A stretch of DNA of 64,000 nucleotides from Dryocosmus kuriphilus (GCA_038277395.1 CM076193.1:150339813-150403812), one strand, 5' to 3'; positions 1 through 7,603 are shown, numbered from the stretch's first letter. Made by a program: numbers and translations. The notes: a model not told the origin generated them from the sequence alone.

Positions 1-238
1 AAGCGTTATTCTCCTCCTCCTCACCTTCTTCCTTTGCAGGTTCATCTTTATTCTTGATTGAAGGACTAGATATGTCAACCAGTTTTTGCAGTGGCATGAC
101 GATTGGCTTAAACGTTTCACTCATTATCTTTTCAGTGGCTTCTTTACCCATTTTCAGCATTCGATGTTTACGTCGAATTGCCTCACTGGCTTTTGCGATT
201 TGACGGAGCACCTCCTTCTCTTTGTGAAACTTTGACAT
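1..238 (-). CDS. Maverick-associated charged protein, C-terminus off window
   Basis: An open frame runs from an ATG at 238 leftwards through the window edge (79 complete codons), so only the N-terminus is present. It is rich in Lys, Arg and Glu, likely forms a helix or coiled coil over residues 5-45, and turns very acidic near residue 70. It has its own TATA box at 293-300, which overlaps the stop codon of the upstream ATPase gene, so the two leftward genes are tightly packed. No catalytic motif is visible. Its position beside the packaging ATPase suggests a small virion or morphogenesis protein, but that is inference from neighbours only. I do not recognise the family with confidence. Confidence 0.6.
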   Translation of the reverse strand, partial: MSKFHKEKEVLRQIAKASEAIRRKHRMLKMGKEATEKIMSETFKPIVMPLQKLVDISSPSIKNKDEPAKEEGEEEENNA

Positions 239-263
239 GTTGATGTGTTCGCGGTTCAATCTA

Positions 264-300
264 TAATGAAATAATTTCCACAGCATAACTCGTATTTATA
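264..300 (-). promoter_or_regulatory. TATA + initiator of leftward gene ending at window edge
   Basis: On the reverse strand TATAAATA (300-293) is followed by TCATTA with the likely start A at 267, a 33-nt spacing. The ATG is 29 nt further on. The TATA box overlaps the stop codon of the ATPase gene. Confidence 0.6.
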
Positions 301-988
301 GAGAGATAAAACAGTCAAATCCTTTTCGGTATCTGCCATCCTTGAGCTCACTGTCCTTGTCAATGACAGCAAATCCATACTTGTCTGTATTCCAACATGC
401 CGAACATAAGTCTCGAAATTGAGAATAACTCATGTCAGTGTTCACATGATCGTCATACACATGTCTCAAATTCGTCTCATCCTGCTTGAAAAGTATCAAC
501 AGATTGACATTGTCTCGCACTAAATGTTTAGGAATTCGAGCATAAGTTTGACATAAGTAAAAACTGTCAACATGAGCATGTCTACCCATGCAAAAGAAGG
601 CTCTAATGTTGTCCTGTTTCCCAAAGGCTACATCATCAAATACAATTATAGAGTTTGGTTGAGCTTCACTTGGTGATATTACTTCTTCATGCACACTGAA
701 GGGAAAATACTCAACACCATCTACATTATTTAACACCCGTTCCAGGAATCGATACTTTGGCTGTTTCAGGGATTTCGAGTAGACGTAGACATTGGCAAAT
801 TTCAATCCGTTTGGGTGTAAGATTAGAGCGAGTAATGTATTTGTCTTGCCACAATTTGACGGTCCACAAAAGACTGCACGAATGCTGTCTGGCAGTAGAC
901 TGCCATGAAGTTTTACCCTCTTCTCTGATTGGACGAGGGAATCAAAGTTATCGACCGGAAGCTTAATAGGTTGTTTCTTGAACCGCAT
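296..988 (-). CDS. FtsK/HerA-type DNA-packaging ATPase
   Basis: This 230-residue protein has a Walker A motif at residues 42-49 (GPSNCGKT) and a Walker B at 114-120 (IIVFDDV), followed by a conserved LCQTYARIP stretch at 145-153 that looks like a sensor region. This is the plan of the FtsK/HerA-like ATPases (the poxvirus A32 and adintovirus group) that pump genomes into capsids. The length is normal for the single-domain form. The first ATG lies 13 nt below a predicted start site at 1001 and 45 nt below a reverse-strand TATA box. The gene diverges from the PLA2-domain gene through a 75-nt intergenic region. The frame is intact and all key residues are present. In a virion it would act at the portal or vertex; here it may be silent. 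Confidence 0.88.
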   Translation of the reverse strand: MRFKKQPIKLPVDNFDSLVQSEKRVKLHGSLLPDSIRAVFCGPSNCGKTNTLLALILHPNGLKFANVYVYSKSLKQPKYRFLERVLNNVDGVEYFPFSVHEEVISPSEAQPNSIIVFDDVAFGKQDNIRAFFCMGRHAHVDSFYLCQTYARIPKHLVRDNVNLLILFKQDETNLRHVYDDHVNTDMSYSQFRDLCSACWNTDKYGFAVIDKDSELKDGRYRKGFDCFISL

Positions 989-998
989 CTTGTCTTCG

Positions 999-1033
999 AC
1001 TGTCGTAAAATCTATAAATACAGTGCTTTTATA
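999..1033 (-). promoter_or_regulatory. ATPase promoter (leftward half of divergent pair)
   Basis: Reverse-strand TATAAAAG (1033-1026) with CAGT placing +1 at about 1001, a 32-nt spacing. It predicts a 5' leader of only 13 nt before the ATPase ATG at 988. Confidence 0.6.
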
Positions 1034-1047
1034 GCTTTCAGGTCAGT
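1013..1047 (+). promoter_or_regulatory. PLA2-gene promoter (rightward half of divergent pair)
   Basis: Forward TATAAATA (1013-1020) and the arthropod-type initiator TCAGT (1043-1047, +1 at about 1045) are 32 nt apart; the ATG follows at 1064. The forward and reverse TATA boxes lie only 5 nt apart, so the two promoters interlock. Confidence 0.65.
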
Positions 1048-1063
1048 TGCGTGCTAACCTCCA

Positions 1064-1852
1064 ATGATTGTGCATCGAGGGAAAGGCTTAGTCAATCGAC
1101 TCATCAACAATTTACCGTTTGAGTTGCATTTACCTGGCTATCAATACTGCGGTCCAGGTACTAAGCTAGTCAAACGACTTGCTAGAGACGATCCCGGTAT
1201 CAATCCTCTAGACGCAGCGTGTAAAGAACACGATATTGCATATTCACGTAATCGTGAGAACGTTGAAGCGAGAAACTCTGCAGATCGTGTACTTGCGAGT
1301 AAAGCGTGGCAGCGAGTATTTGCCAGAGACGCTAGATTTGGCGAGAAAGCGGCAGCACTGACAATAACGAACGTAATGAATGCTAAAGCAAAACTCGGTA
1401 TGGGTTTGAAGAGGTGTTCAAAGCAGAGAAAGAAGAAGAGGAAGAAGAAGGAAGTACTAGGATTTAGAAAGATTGTGAATGCAGCTAGGAAAGCAATGAG
1501 GAGAAGTAGTGATGCAAAAGTGGTCATCAAGTCTGCAATCAGAGGTGCACAGGAAGCTGTCAAAGGTGCGCAAGTGACAAATCCGCGTGTTCTACCAATA
1601 CCGTCGAAAGTCGGTGGCGTTTTGCCACTGATTCCCATATTTGCTGGACTCAGTGCACTTGGAGCTCTTACTGGTGGAGCAGCTGGTGTAGCCAAGGCTG
1701 TAAACGATGCTAACGCAGCTAAGCAACAACTGGCAGAGGCTCAACGTCATAACAAGTCAATGGAGGCTATTGTTCTAGGAAAGGGTTTACACCTGAAACC
1801 ATACAGGAAAGGACTGGGACTTCATCTGAGGCCAGCGTCAAAAAACTTGTAG
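1064..1852 (+). CDS. PLA2-domain minor virion protein
   Basis: A 262-residue protein. Residues 22-75 match the parvovirus-VP1-type phospholipase A2 domain: the calcium loop YCGPG at 28-32 and the catalytic pair H56-D57 within KEHDIAY. In parvoviruses this domain opens endosomal membranes during entry; PLA2 domains of this type are known in adintovirus-like elements. A Lys/Arg-rich block (118-129) resembles a nuclear or DNA-binding signal. Residues 184-212 form a glycine/alanine-rich hydrophobic segment followed by a helical Ala/Gln stretch. Two related GLHL-containing motifs close the C-terminus. The start is the first ATG below a TATA-initiator pair. The stop codon overlaps the first base of the protease frame. 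All expected active-site residues are present. The role in this host is inference. Confidence 0.85.
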   Translation: MIVHRGKGLVNRLINNLPFELHLPGYQYCGPGTKLVKRLARDDPGINPLDAACKEHDIAYSRNRENVEARNSADRVLASKAWQRVFARDARFGEKAAALTITNVMNAKAKLGMGLKRCSKQRKKKRKKKEVLGFRKIVNAARKAMRRSSDAKVVIKSAIRGAQEAVKGAQVTNPRVLPIPSKVGGVLPLIPIFAGLSALGALTGGAAGVAKAVNDANAAKQQLAEAQRHNKSMEAIVLGKGLHLKPYRKGLGLHLRPASKNL

Positions 1853-2253
1853 TGAAGCTACCTCATCGTGCACTCACTGATGCCGATCTGTTGAAATATG
1901 CTAAAGCTATAAAAATTCCACATTTTCGTGGAGTGTTTATGCGTAATGAGCTACCAGTGCGTGGTCCCCGTCGGACTGAGTCAGCTATTGTAAATCTTGA
2001 CGACAGTCACGGCCCTGGTACCCACTGGGTAACATATAGAAAGATCGGTAATAATATTCTATACTTTGATAGTTTCGGTAATCTTCGTCCACCATCGGAT
2101 CTTGTCGATTACCTCGATGTTGGTAGCGTAATAGAGTACAATCATGATAGATATCAGGACTATGACAGTGTTGAGTGTGGACACTTGTGTTTAAAATTTT
2201 TGTGTAAACAGCTGTATGTAAGTGACAAATACTGTCTATATAAGAGAGTGTGA
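1852..2253 (+). CDS. Adenain-type cysteine protease, start codon lost or non-AUG
   Basis: A 133-residue frame with the adenovirus-protease (adenain) layout: His58 in GTHW, Asp73 in YFDSFG, Gln102 as oxyanion residue and Cys109 in ECGH. Such proteases mature capsid and core proteins. The N-terminal block that is conserved in the family begins a few codons after position 1852, so the true start must be close to it, yet the codon there is GTG and no ATG lies in this frame back to the stop at 1750. The GTG shares its first base with the TAG of the PLA2 gene, an overlap that suggests termination-reinitiation from the PLA2 mRNA; no TATA box lies upstream. Either a non-AUG start is used or a point change has silenced the gene. 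The first internal Met (residue 30) would remove conserved sequence. Confidence 0.8.
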   Translation: MKLPHRALTDADLLKYAKAIKIPHFRGVFMRNELPVRGPRRTESAIVNLDDSHGPGTHWVTYRKIGNNILYFDSFGNLRPPSDLVDYLDVGSVIEYNHDRYQDYDSVECGHLCLKFLCKQLYVSDKYCLYKRV

Positions 2254-2272
2254 TGTACTGATTAGTGACAGT
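2237..2272 (+). promoter_or_regulatory. Promoter of penton-like gene inside protease 3' end
   Basis: TATATAAG (2237-2244) lies within the last protease codons; CAGT places +1 at about 2270, a 33-nt spacing. This supports translation from the ATG at 2291 rather than an earlier in-frame ATG at 2222, which would lie upstream of the transcript. Confidence 0.5.
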
Positions 2273-2290
2273 AGAGAGAAGTACACCATC

Positions 2291-2980
2291 ATGAACGAAT
2301 CATTTACTCTCACCATAACGGGAAACTCTTCAGTGCTCGAGGCAGAGTATTTCCCACCGATAGAACTCTCTCCACACAAGAACTACGCTCTTGGTCTCGT
2401 CGAATTGCTCACATTCAATGCGATTCCTAACGTTGACGCTGGAAAGAATACAATCAAGGTCGGTCAAAGGAAAGTTGTTATACCCACTGGCAGCTATGAG
2501 ATTGAAGACATTGAGATATATGTTCAGAAGATTCTAGCGAGTGACGGCATTACAATAAACATCAAGCCAAATAATAACACACTGCGCAGTGAGATAAAGT
2601 GTGATCATGAAGTGGACTTTCAACCAGTGGATTCAATTGGACGTTTGTTGGGTTTCGCACCTCGTGTTCTTGAGGCCAATAAGACTCATACTTCTGATCT
2701 ACCTGTGGCTATTCTCAAAGTGAACGCACTACGAGTTGAGTGTAATGTCACAACAGGAGCCTACATCAACGAGCGCAAAGTGCACACGATTCACGAATTC
2801 TTTCCTGTTGTTCCACCAGGATATAAGATTGTGGAAGTGCCGTCACACGTCATTTATCTGCCAATCGCCGTGAAGACAATACATCAAATTCAGCTCCGCA
2901 TTGTTGATCAAGACGGAGACTTGGTGAATTTTCGAGGAGAGATTATAACAATACGACTACACGTCAAATCATCATCGTAA
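2291..2980 (+). CDS. Penton-like minor capsid protein
   Basis: A 229-residue, beta-strand-rich protein without cysteine clusters or an enzymatic motif. By position (between protease and hexon-like gene), size and an N-terminus that opens with alternating hydrophobic strands followed by a tyrosine/asparagine-containing segment, it matches the penton or minor capsid (single jelly-roll) slot of Maverick/adintovirus elements. I chose the ATG at 2291 because a TATA-initiator pair at 2237-2272 puts transcription start after the earlier in-frame ATG at 2222. The gene is intact, and 206 nt separate it from the hexon-like start. The penton assignment rests on gene order and overall character rather than on a diagnostic motif; a fold comparison would decide it. 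Confidence 0.7.
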   Translation: MNESFTLTITGNSSVLEAEYFPPIELSPHKNYALGLVELLTFNAIPNVDAGKNTIKVGQRKVVIPTGSYEIEDIEIYVQKILASDGITINIKPNNNTLRSEIKCDHEVDFQPVDSIGRLLGFAPRVLEANKTHTSDLPVAILKVNALRVECNVTTGAYINERKVHTIHEFFPVVPPGYKIVEVPSHVIYLPIAVKTIHQIQLRIVDQDGDLVNFRGEIITIRLHVKSSS

Positions 2981-3024
2981 TAATACTAATAATAATGGGT
3001 ATTGTGTACAATCGCAAAGGAGTC

Positions 3025-3060
3025 TATATAAGCGAGACAAGATGCCAGACACAGGTCATT
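3025..3060 (+). promoter_or_regulatory. Hexon-like gene promoter
   Basis: TATATAAG (3025-3032) and TCATT with +1 at about 3058, a 33-nt spacing. Because +1 lies downstream of the ATG at 3042, the 61-codon frame that starts there is unlikely to be translated. Confidence 0.6.
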
Positions 3061-3186
3061 TCTCAGTCAGCACGCAAAGCGCTAACACCTCAGAACGTGC
3101 TCCTTCTGAAACAACTAGGCCTCAAAGTCAAAGAAAGAAATTGAAAATATTTATCATCTCCAGCTGTTGCAACAGAGAAAAAGAAA

Positions 3187-4425
3187 ATGGAAGAAATATT
3201 AAACATTCAAGCACCAGTGACATTTGACGAGTCCATATCCCACTATGAGATTCATGCACATCAACCTTATGCCTCATCGTCATTCAACAACAGTGATGAA
3301 ATTCGAATCACTGTCCAGCATCAAGATTTGTGTATACTACCCAGTAAGAGTTCACTGCACGTGTACGGAAGACTGACTAGGGATGATGATGTAGCCAGAA
3401 GTGTTACTGCGACAAACTTAGTGAACAATGCAATCTCCTTTCTTTTTGATGAAGTTCGCTATGAACTCAATGGTATTGAGATTGATCGTTGCAAAAATGT
3501 CGGTCTCACCAGCACCATGAAAGGCTACGTCTCTCTCACTCCTGGAAAAAGTCATCTTGTGGAGAATGCAGGATGGCTAGGCATCCCCGAAGGAACAGGA
3601 CGTCTTACCAATGAGGAGGGATATTTTGATGTTACTATACCACTCAGTATGATCCTAGGATTTGCTGAAGACTATCAAAAAATTGTTGTAAATGCAAAGC
3701 ATGAACTTATCCTGACAAGATCACGCAGTGACTTGAACGCCATCATTCAACAACGACAAGATCCTGGAAACGAAGAACAATTTAGGATCTCGATTCAGAA
3801 AGTGGAGTGGATGATACCGTATGTGGTGGCTTCGGATCAGCAGAAGATACAGTTGCTAAACTTTATTGAAAAGGACCCTCTGACCACGATGACTTTTCGC
3901 TCATGGGAATTGTATGAGTACCCCCTGCTCCCCACCACCTCAAGACACATATGGACTGTGAAAACGTCAACTCAATTGGAGAAACCACGTTACGTTATAT
4001 TGGGTTTTCAGACAGGCCGAAAGGATAGGCGAACAAGATATGCTAATCGTTTCGACCACTGCAATTTAAGCAATTTCAAGGTGTTTCTCAATTCACAGTA
4101 CTATCCGTACGGCAATCTGAACCTGAACATTAATCACAACCAGTTTGCACTACTGTATGAGATGTATGCAAATTTTCAGGCAGCATACTATAGCAAAGAG
4201 TCTGAACCAATGTTGAAGAAAAACGATTTCAGAGAACACGCTCCTCTGGCTGTTATCGATTGCTCAAAACAAAATGAGTTTCTCAAACAGACCTCAGTGG
4301 ACGTTCGTCTGGAATTTGAATCTGGAGACAATTTTCCCGCTGAAACTTCAGCCTACTGCCTCATCATACACGATCGTCTTATTCAATACCAACCTCTCAG
4401 TGGCAGCGTAAAAAAATTGATTTAA
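3187..4425 (+). CDS. Hexon-like major capsid protein
   Basis: A 412-residue intact frame that matches the widespread insect and nematode Maverick protein often left as uncharacterised in annotations and assigned as the double jelly-roll major capsid protein. Visible features are a strand-rich N-terminal half containing an FLFDEVRYELNG stretch (residues 80-91), a central WMIPYV segment (208-213) and a C-terminal half with a YYPYGNLNLN motif. Hexon trimers of this class build the icosahedral shell. The ATG at 3187 lies 129 nt below the predicted start site. The gene is the best preserved of the module and has no internal stop. Function follows from the family; assembly in this host is not shown. 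Confidence 0.82.
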   Translation: MEEILNIQAPVTFDESISHYEIHAHQPYASSSFNNSDEIRITVQHQDLCILPSKSSLHVYGRLTRDDDVARSVTATNLVNNAISFLFDEVRYELNGIEIDRCKNVGLTSTMKGYVSLTPGKSHLVENAGWLGIPEGTGRLTNEEGYFDVTIPLSMILGFAEDYQKIVVNAKHELILTRSRSDLNAIIQQRQDPGNEEQFRISIQKVEWMIPYVVASDQQKIQLLNFIEKDPLTTMTFRSWELYEYPLLPTTSRHIWTVKTSTQLEKPRYVILGFQTGRKDRRTRYANRFDHCNLSNFKVFLNSQYYPYGNLNLNINHNQFALLYEMYANFQAAYYSKESEPMLKKNDFREHAPLAVIDCSKQNEFLKQTSVDVRLEFESGDNFPAETSAYCLIIHDRLIQYQPLSGSVKKLI

Positions 4426-4429
4426 GTGG

Positions 4430-4505
4430 TAGGTTGAATGTCAGCAGTGGTGGTGGGGGGTAATTCCAGCAGTGGTGGGGGGGTAATGCCAGCCGTGGTG
4501 GGGAG
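4430..4505 (+). repeat. Short G-rich tandem repeat upstream of last gene
   Basis: Three imperfect copies of a unit of about 25 bp built on GTAATxCCAGCxGTGGTGGGG lie between the hexon-like gene and the TATA box of the next gene. They could be an upstream regulatory array or replication slippage. Confidence 0.6.
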
Positions 4506-4510
4506 AAAGT

Positions 4511-4545
4511 TATAAAAGAGCTGATTTCAGTAAGCAGAATTCATT
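4511..4545 (+). promoter_or_regulatory. Promoter of accessory gene at 4556
   Basis: TATAAAAG (4511-4518) and TCATT with +1 at about 4543 (32-nt spacing). The ATG follows 13 nt later, the same short leader as the ATPase gene. Confidence 0.6.
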
Positions 4546-4555
4546 TTTCATCGAA

Positions 4556-5069
4556 ATGGAGTTCATAGTGGACGTGCAAGGCTTCAAGAAGCCCCTTAAC
4601 CAGTTTGTCTTCAAGGAGTTGGCTGTAGTTTCTCTCCAGGAAGACTCTCAACCTGTGGTTTATCTATTTGAGCCTCCGTGCTACTGGCATGTGTTGCCAG
4701 CCCGCTACAAGAGTGAAAATTTGTGGCTGACGCACAATTATCATGGTCTCGAATGGAGTGCTGGTGACATACCCTACGAAGAAGTGAGGCACATAATTCG
4801 AGAAAGACTGCGTGGTGCCAATGCAGTCTATGTTAAAGGATTGGAAAAGAAGAGGTGGATGGAGCAGTTTCTGAAAAATGTTATATAATCTCGAAGATTT
4901 GGGTTGTCCTTCACTCCACCAATTGCACCCTTCGGTTTGCATGAGATGTAATCACCATACTCAGTGCTGGTATGAAAATTGTGCAGTTCGAAATGCTCTT
5001 GCTCTCAGGAACTGGTTCTTGACTCCTCGTGATAAGCCTACTATTAGACATTACAATCCAAGTAAAATC

Positions 5070-5103
<34 letters not shown>

Positions 5104-5198
5104 GTGTGAAAGATGCTGAGATGAAAGATCTTGATGATGATGATCTTCATACCTCAAACATTGTATCGCTTACCGGTTGTGAATTTATGTACTCTTAA
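4556..5198 (+). pseudogene. Maverick accessory gene, frameshifted (nuclease-like?)
   Basis: Two overlapping open frames look like halves of one gene. The first (4556-4888, 110 residues) begins with an acidic DVQGF strand and an FKELAV strand that recall the first two acidic positions of RNase H-like or DEDD exonuclease folds; this is only a resemblance. The second frame (4878-5198) continues in another phase with a Cys/His-rich segment (CMRCNHH, then two further cysteines) typical of the C-terminal part of these proteins, and ends in a poly-Asp run encoded by a GAT repeat. The break lies in 4878-4888. The promoter at 4511-4545 fits the first frame; none precedes the second. Either a one-base indel has broken the gene or a programmed frameshift is used. 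I favour decay. Confidence 0.6.
5070..5102 (+). repeat. (GAT)11 microsatellite
   Basis: Eleven uninterrupted GAT units inside the second frame of the accessory gene, read there as poly-Asp. A shorter GAT run follows near 5133. Confidence 0.9.
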
Positions 5199-5274
5199 AA
5201 AGCGTTTTATTCTCCTATGTGTAAATAGGTTAAGATTCTACGTTGTATTCTTAGCTTAAGGTTTTTGTTTTAAT

Positions 5275-5280
5275 AATAAA
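5275..5280 (+). terminator. Poly(A) signal AATAAA
   Basis: An AATAAA hexamer 77 nt after the last rightward Maverick frame, in a T-rich setting. It is a plausible shared 3' end for the rightward transcripts. Confidence 0.45.
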
Positions 5281-5398
5281 CAGACAAAAAGTTTATATGT
5301 AAAGAAGTTTTAACTTTTATTTTAACCCTATCAACTTACTTTTTCTTAATTTATGAATAAGTTGTACATTTTCCGCTTCGTTCCTTCAAACAACAACG

Positions 5399-5428
5399 AT
5401 GGATTTCACACTCTACTGCGATTTACAG
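5399..5428 (+). other. Possible 30-nt coding exon with perfect splice donor
   Basis: A ten-codon ATG frame ends in CAG followed by GTAAGT, the ideal donor consensus. The predicted decapeptide (M-D-F...D-L-Q) resembles the N-terminus of the gene at 4556 (M-E-F...D-V-Q), so it may be a relic of a spliced paralogue. No acceptor or second exon was found to the right, where minisatellite DNA starts. It could be chance. Confidence 0.3.
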
Positions 5429-5470
5429 GTAAGTATTTTTTTAACTCTTGAGAACATTCTCACACCAGAA

Positions 5471-5525
5471 TCTTGTTTAAACTTGTTTAAACTTGTTTAA
5501 ACTTGTCGATGCCTGTCGAAACTTG
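5471..5525 (+). repeat. 10-bp tandem repeat
   Basis: Units of CTTGTTTAAA repeated about three times, then diverging copies ending in CTTGTCGA. The surrounding 5430-5790 stretch holds GA-rich microsatellites (near 5572 and 5634) and no gene that I can see. Confidence 0.7.
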
Positions 5526-5794
5526 TCGAGTTCTCGGGAATCCCCATAATACGTCACCTACAGTATGTGTAGGAGAGAGAGAGATGTAAATTCCATTACA
5601 TAACCTTGACTGCATTTCTAATTGCTTATGGGTGAGAGAGAGAAGGGGTAAGGGTGGTGATTTCATGCCTCTAGATATTGCGTACTAAAATAAGCTTAGC
5701 ACGGACATGAACCACGTCAATTCTCGAGGTATATAGTCTGGAACAGAACCCTACCTTACCGACTAACGTTAAATAGCTTATTTCACAAGTGAAA

Positions 5795-5989
5795 GATTTC
5801 TGCCTTACCGACTGATGGTAACAAACTGTCACAGATTTCTGCCTTACCGACTGATGGTAACAAACTACCACAGATTTCTACCTTACCGACTGATGGTAAT
5901 AAACTGCCACAGATTTCTACCTTACCGACTGATGGTAATAAACTGCCACATATTTCTACCTTACCGACTGATGGTAACAAACTGCCATG
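5795..5989 (+). repeat. 39-bp minisatellite with internal hairpin
   Basis: Five tandem 39-bp units. Each unit contains TTACC-gactgat-GGTAA, a 5-bp inverted repeat with a 7-nt loop. Because 39 is divisible by three, both strands show long repetitive open frames that are not real genes. Diverged half-units flank the array near 5750 and at 6012-6032, where the arms persist although the loop differs. Confidence 0.85.
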
Positions 5990-6267
5990 TTTCTAATAGA
6001 TCCAGAAACCCTACCTTACCGACCGAGGGTAATACCGACTGTCGATATTTAGCATGGACACACACCACTGAGGGAGTAGTGGCGCCATCTGTCGGCGGCA
6101 GCGTGAAGCTTGTCGTGGTGGCCCCGAACGTACACTGCTATACTACTACTACTATAATCTTCTTTTGATTATCATTTTCATCATTTCATCAATCACTTAT
6201 TTCATTCAATTTCACTTATTAAATAACATAAATTGTTCTAAATATATAAAAAATATTACTATAAAAT

Positions 6268-6951
6268 TTGATAAATCAAAATGATATATGTACAGAAATA
6301 TATGGCACAAATATAAATGAAAATGATGATTTATCAAATTGTGCAATACTAGCTTGCCATAATGAAGACATTTATAAATTGAATAATAAAATATTAAAGA
6401 AAATTTTAGCAAAAGAAGTAGCATATTACAGTGTAGATTACGCAAAAAATAAAGGAGTTGACCAAATTGATGAGGATTTTCAGTTAAATTTTCCTCTTGA
6501 ATATTTAAATTCGTTGAAATTTCCAGGTTAACCAATTCATAAATTAACTTTAAAAATTGGCGCAATTGTAATGCTGATAAGAAATTTAAGTATTAATGTT
6601 GGACTTTGTAATGGAACACGTTTGAAAATTTTACAATTAAATAAGTTTAATATTAAAGTTATGGTTATTACTGGTACTAAAAAGGGAACTACGGCTTTCA
6701 TACCAAGAATAATTTTAGATTCTGGGGAATTTTCTTCTTTACCATTTATTTTATATAGAAGACAATTTCCAATTTTTTTAGCTTTTGCAATTACAATAAA
6801 TAAATCTCAAGGTCAAAGTTTCGAAAAATTAGGAATATTCTTTCATAGACCTTTATTTTCTCATGGACAATTATATGTAGCTCTATCCAGATGTAAAAAT
6901 CCTGATAAATTGTTTATTGAGAATAAATCAGAAGATGATACAAATATTTAA
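6268..6951 (+). pseudogene. Helitron PIF1-type helicase, C-terminal fragment
   Basis: The C-terminal third of a PIF1-like helicase of the kind found in Helitron Rep-helicase proteins. The frame reads through motifs typical of that region: PIHKLTLKIGAIVMLIRN, LCNGTRL, RRQFPIFLAFAITINKSQGQ (motif V, near 6765-6815) and HGQLYVALSRC (motif VI, near 6863-6895). One in-frame TAA at 6529-6531 splits it; the frame is otherwise continuous. The Rep nuclease and the Walker A part of the helicase are absent, so the copy is 5'-truncated. No certain CTRR end was found. It is dead as an enzyme gene; whether a cellular PIF1 could be the source is unlikely given the Helitron-style motif spellings. Confidence 0.8.
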
Positions 6952-7039
6952 AATATTGTTTGGAAAGAAATTTTTGATTAAAAATTAACTATGTTCTCTT
7001 GGTCTTATATATTTTTTAAAATATATATAATATTAAATA

Positions 7040-7077
7040 AAGTTTCTGTTTATTAAATTTTAATAAACAGAACTTTT
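7040..7077. repeat. Long hairpin downstream of Helitron fragment
   Basis: AAAGTTTCTGTTTATTAA and its near-perfect reverse complement face each other with a 2-4 nt loop and one bulged T. It could be the 3' hairpin of a Helitron, but the CTRR terminus expected about a dozen bases further on is not seen. Confidence 0.5.
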
Positions 7078-7249
7078 TAAAAACTTTTTTCTCAGTGTAT
7101 AAAATATATAATATATGAACAATTTAATATAATTTTTGTTACAGATTTTTGAGATGCAATATTGATTACTTCCACGTAGTGCATCTTGGAAACGATTTCA
7201 TTGAATTTTAAGTGAATTGTAAAATATAGTGATCACTCATAAATATAGT

Positions 7250-7500
7250 GATAATGAAAGATATTAAATAAATATAAAATTAAATATATTATAAAATATA
7301 TAATTAATATATTAATTAATATATTATATAATATAATATATTAATTAAATTATAAAATATACATTCAATGAAATTGGCAAAAAATCAATAAAAAAATATA
7401 TAATTAATATATTAATTAATATATTATATAATATAATATATTAATTAAAATATAAAATATACATTCAATGAAATTGGCAAAAAATCAATAAATTATTATA
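7250..7500 (+). repeat. AT-only tandem duplication of ~100 bp
   Basis: Two nearly identical copies of a unit of about 100 bp (roughly 7297-7395 and 7396-7491), made of AT-rich palindromes and ending in the shared words ACATTCAATGAAATTGGC and AAAAATCAATAAA. The rest of 6952-7540 is AT-rich and geneless. Confidence 0.75.
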
Positions 7501-7540
7501 TAATAATATAAAAATTTGAAATTCATCAAAATTCATCAAA

Positions 7541-7595
7541 ATTCTGTCAGAATGGGGGGTAGGCGCGCAAAGCGCGCAGGGGGGCCAAGCCCCCC
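7541..7595. repeat. Three consecutive perfect hairpins, GC island
   Basis: ATTCTG-t-CAGAAT (7541-7553), GCGCGC-aaa-GCGCGC (7563-7577) and GGGGGG-ccaag-CCCCCC (7579-7595) stand in tandem in otherwise AT-rich DNA. The island abuts the point where the inverted PLE reverse transcriptase frame breaks off at about 7604. Confidence 0.8.
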
Positions 7596-7603
7596 TTGTG
7601 AAA

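Larger units (their letters stand above)
1..5280. mobile_element. Maverick/Polinton (adintovirus-like) element, partial
   Basis: A block of compact, closely spaced genes carries the morphogenesis module of Maverick/Polinton (adintovirus-like) elements: packaging ATPase, PLA2-domain protein, adenain-type protease, penton-like and hexon-like proteins. Two genes point left and the rest point right from a divergent promoter near 1.0 kb. GC content and codon use are clearly higher than in the surrounding AT-rich DNA. The element runs off the left edge, so polymerase B, integrase and the left terminal repeat cannot be judged. I could not find a right terminal inverted repeat; the right limit is set at the poly(A) signal after the last gene and is approximate. 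Most frames are open, but the protease lacks an ATG and the last gene is frameshifted, so this copy is probably an integrated, early-decaying one. Confidence 0.85.

Noticed and set aside
1141..1695. 184-codon reverse frame
   Set aside because: It is a shadow of the PLA2-domain gene; the forward frame carries the recognisable motifs.
3042..3227. 61-codon ATG frame upstream of the hexon-like gene
   Set aside because: The predicted transcription start (about 3058) lies after its ATG, and it has no family character.
6070..6095. CTCF-like word GTGGCGCCATCTGTCGG
   Set aside because: It is a single match without a second site or context, and the same word is common in insect repeats as far as I recall. 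It is not reported as a regulatory site.
5671..6168. Repetitive frames on both strands
   Set aside because: They arise from the 39-bp (13-codon) minisatellite period.
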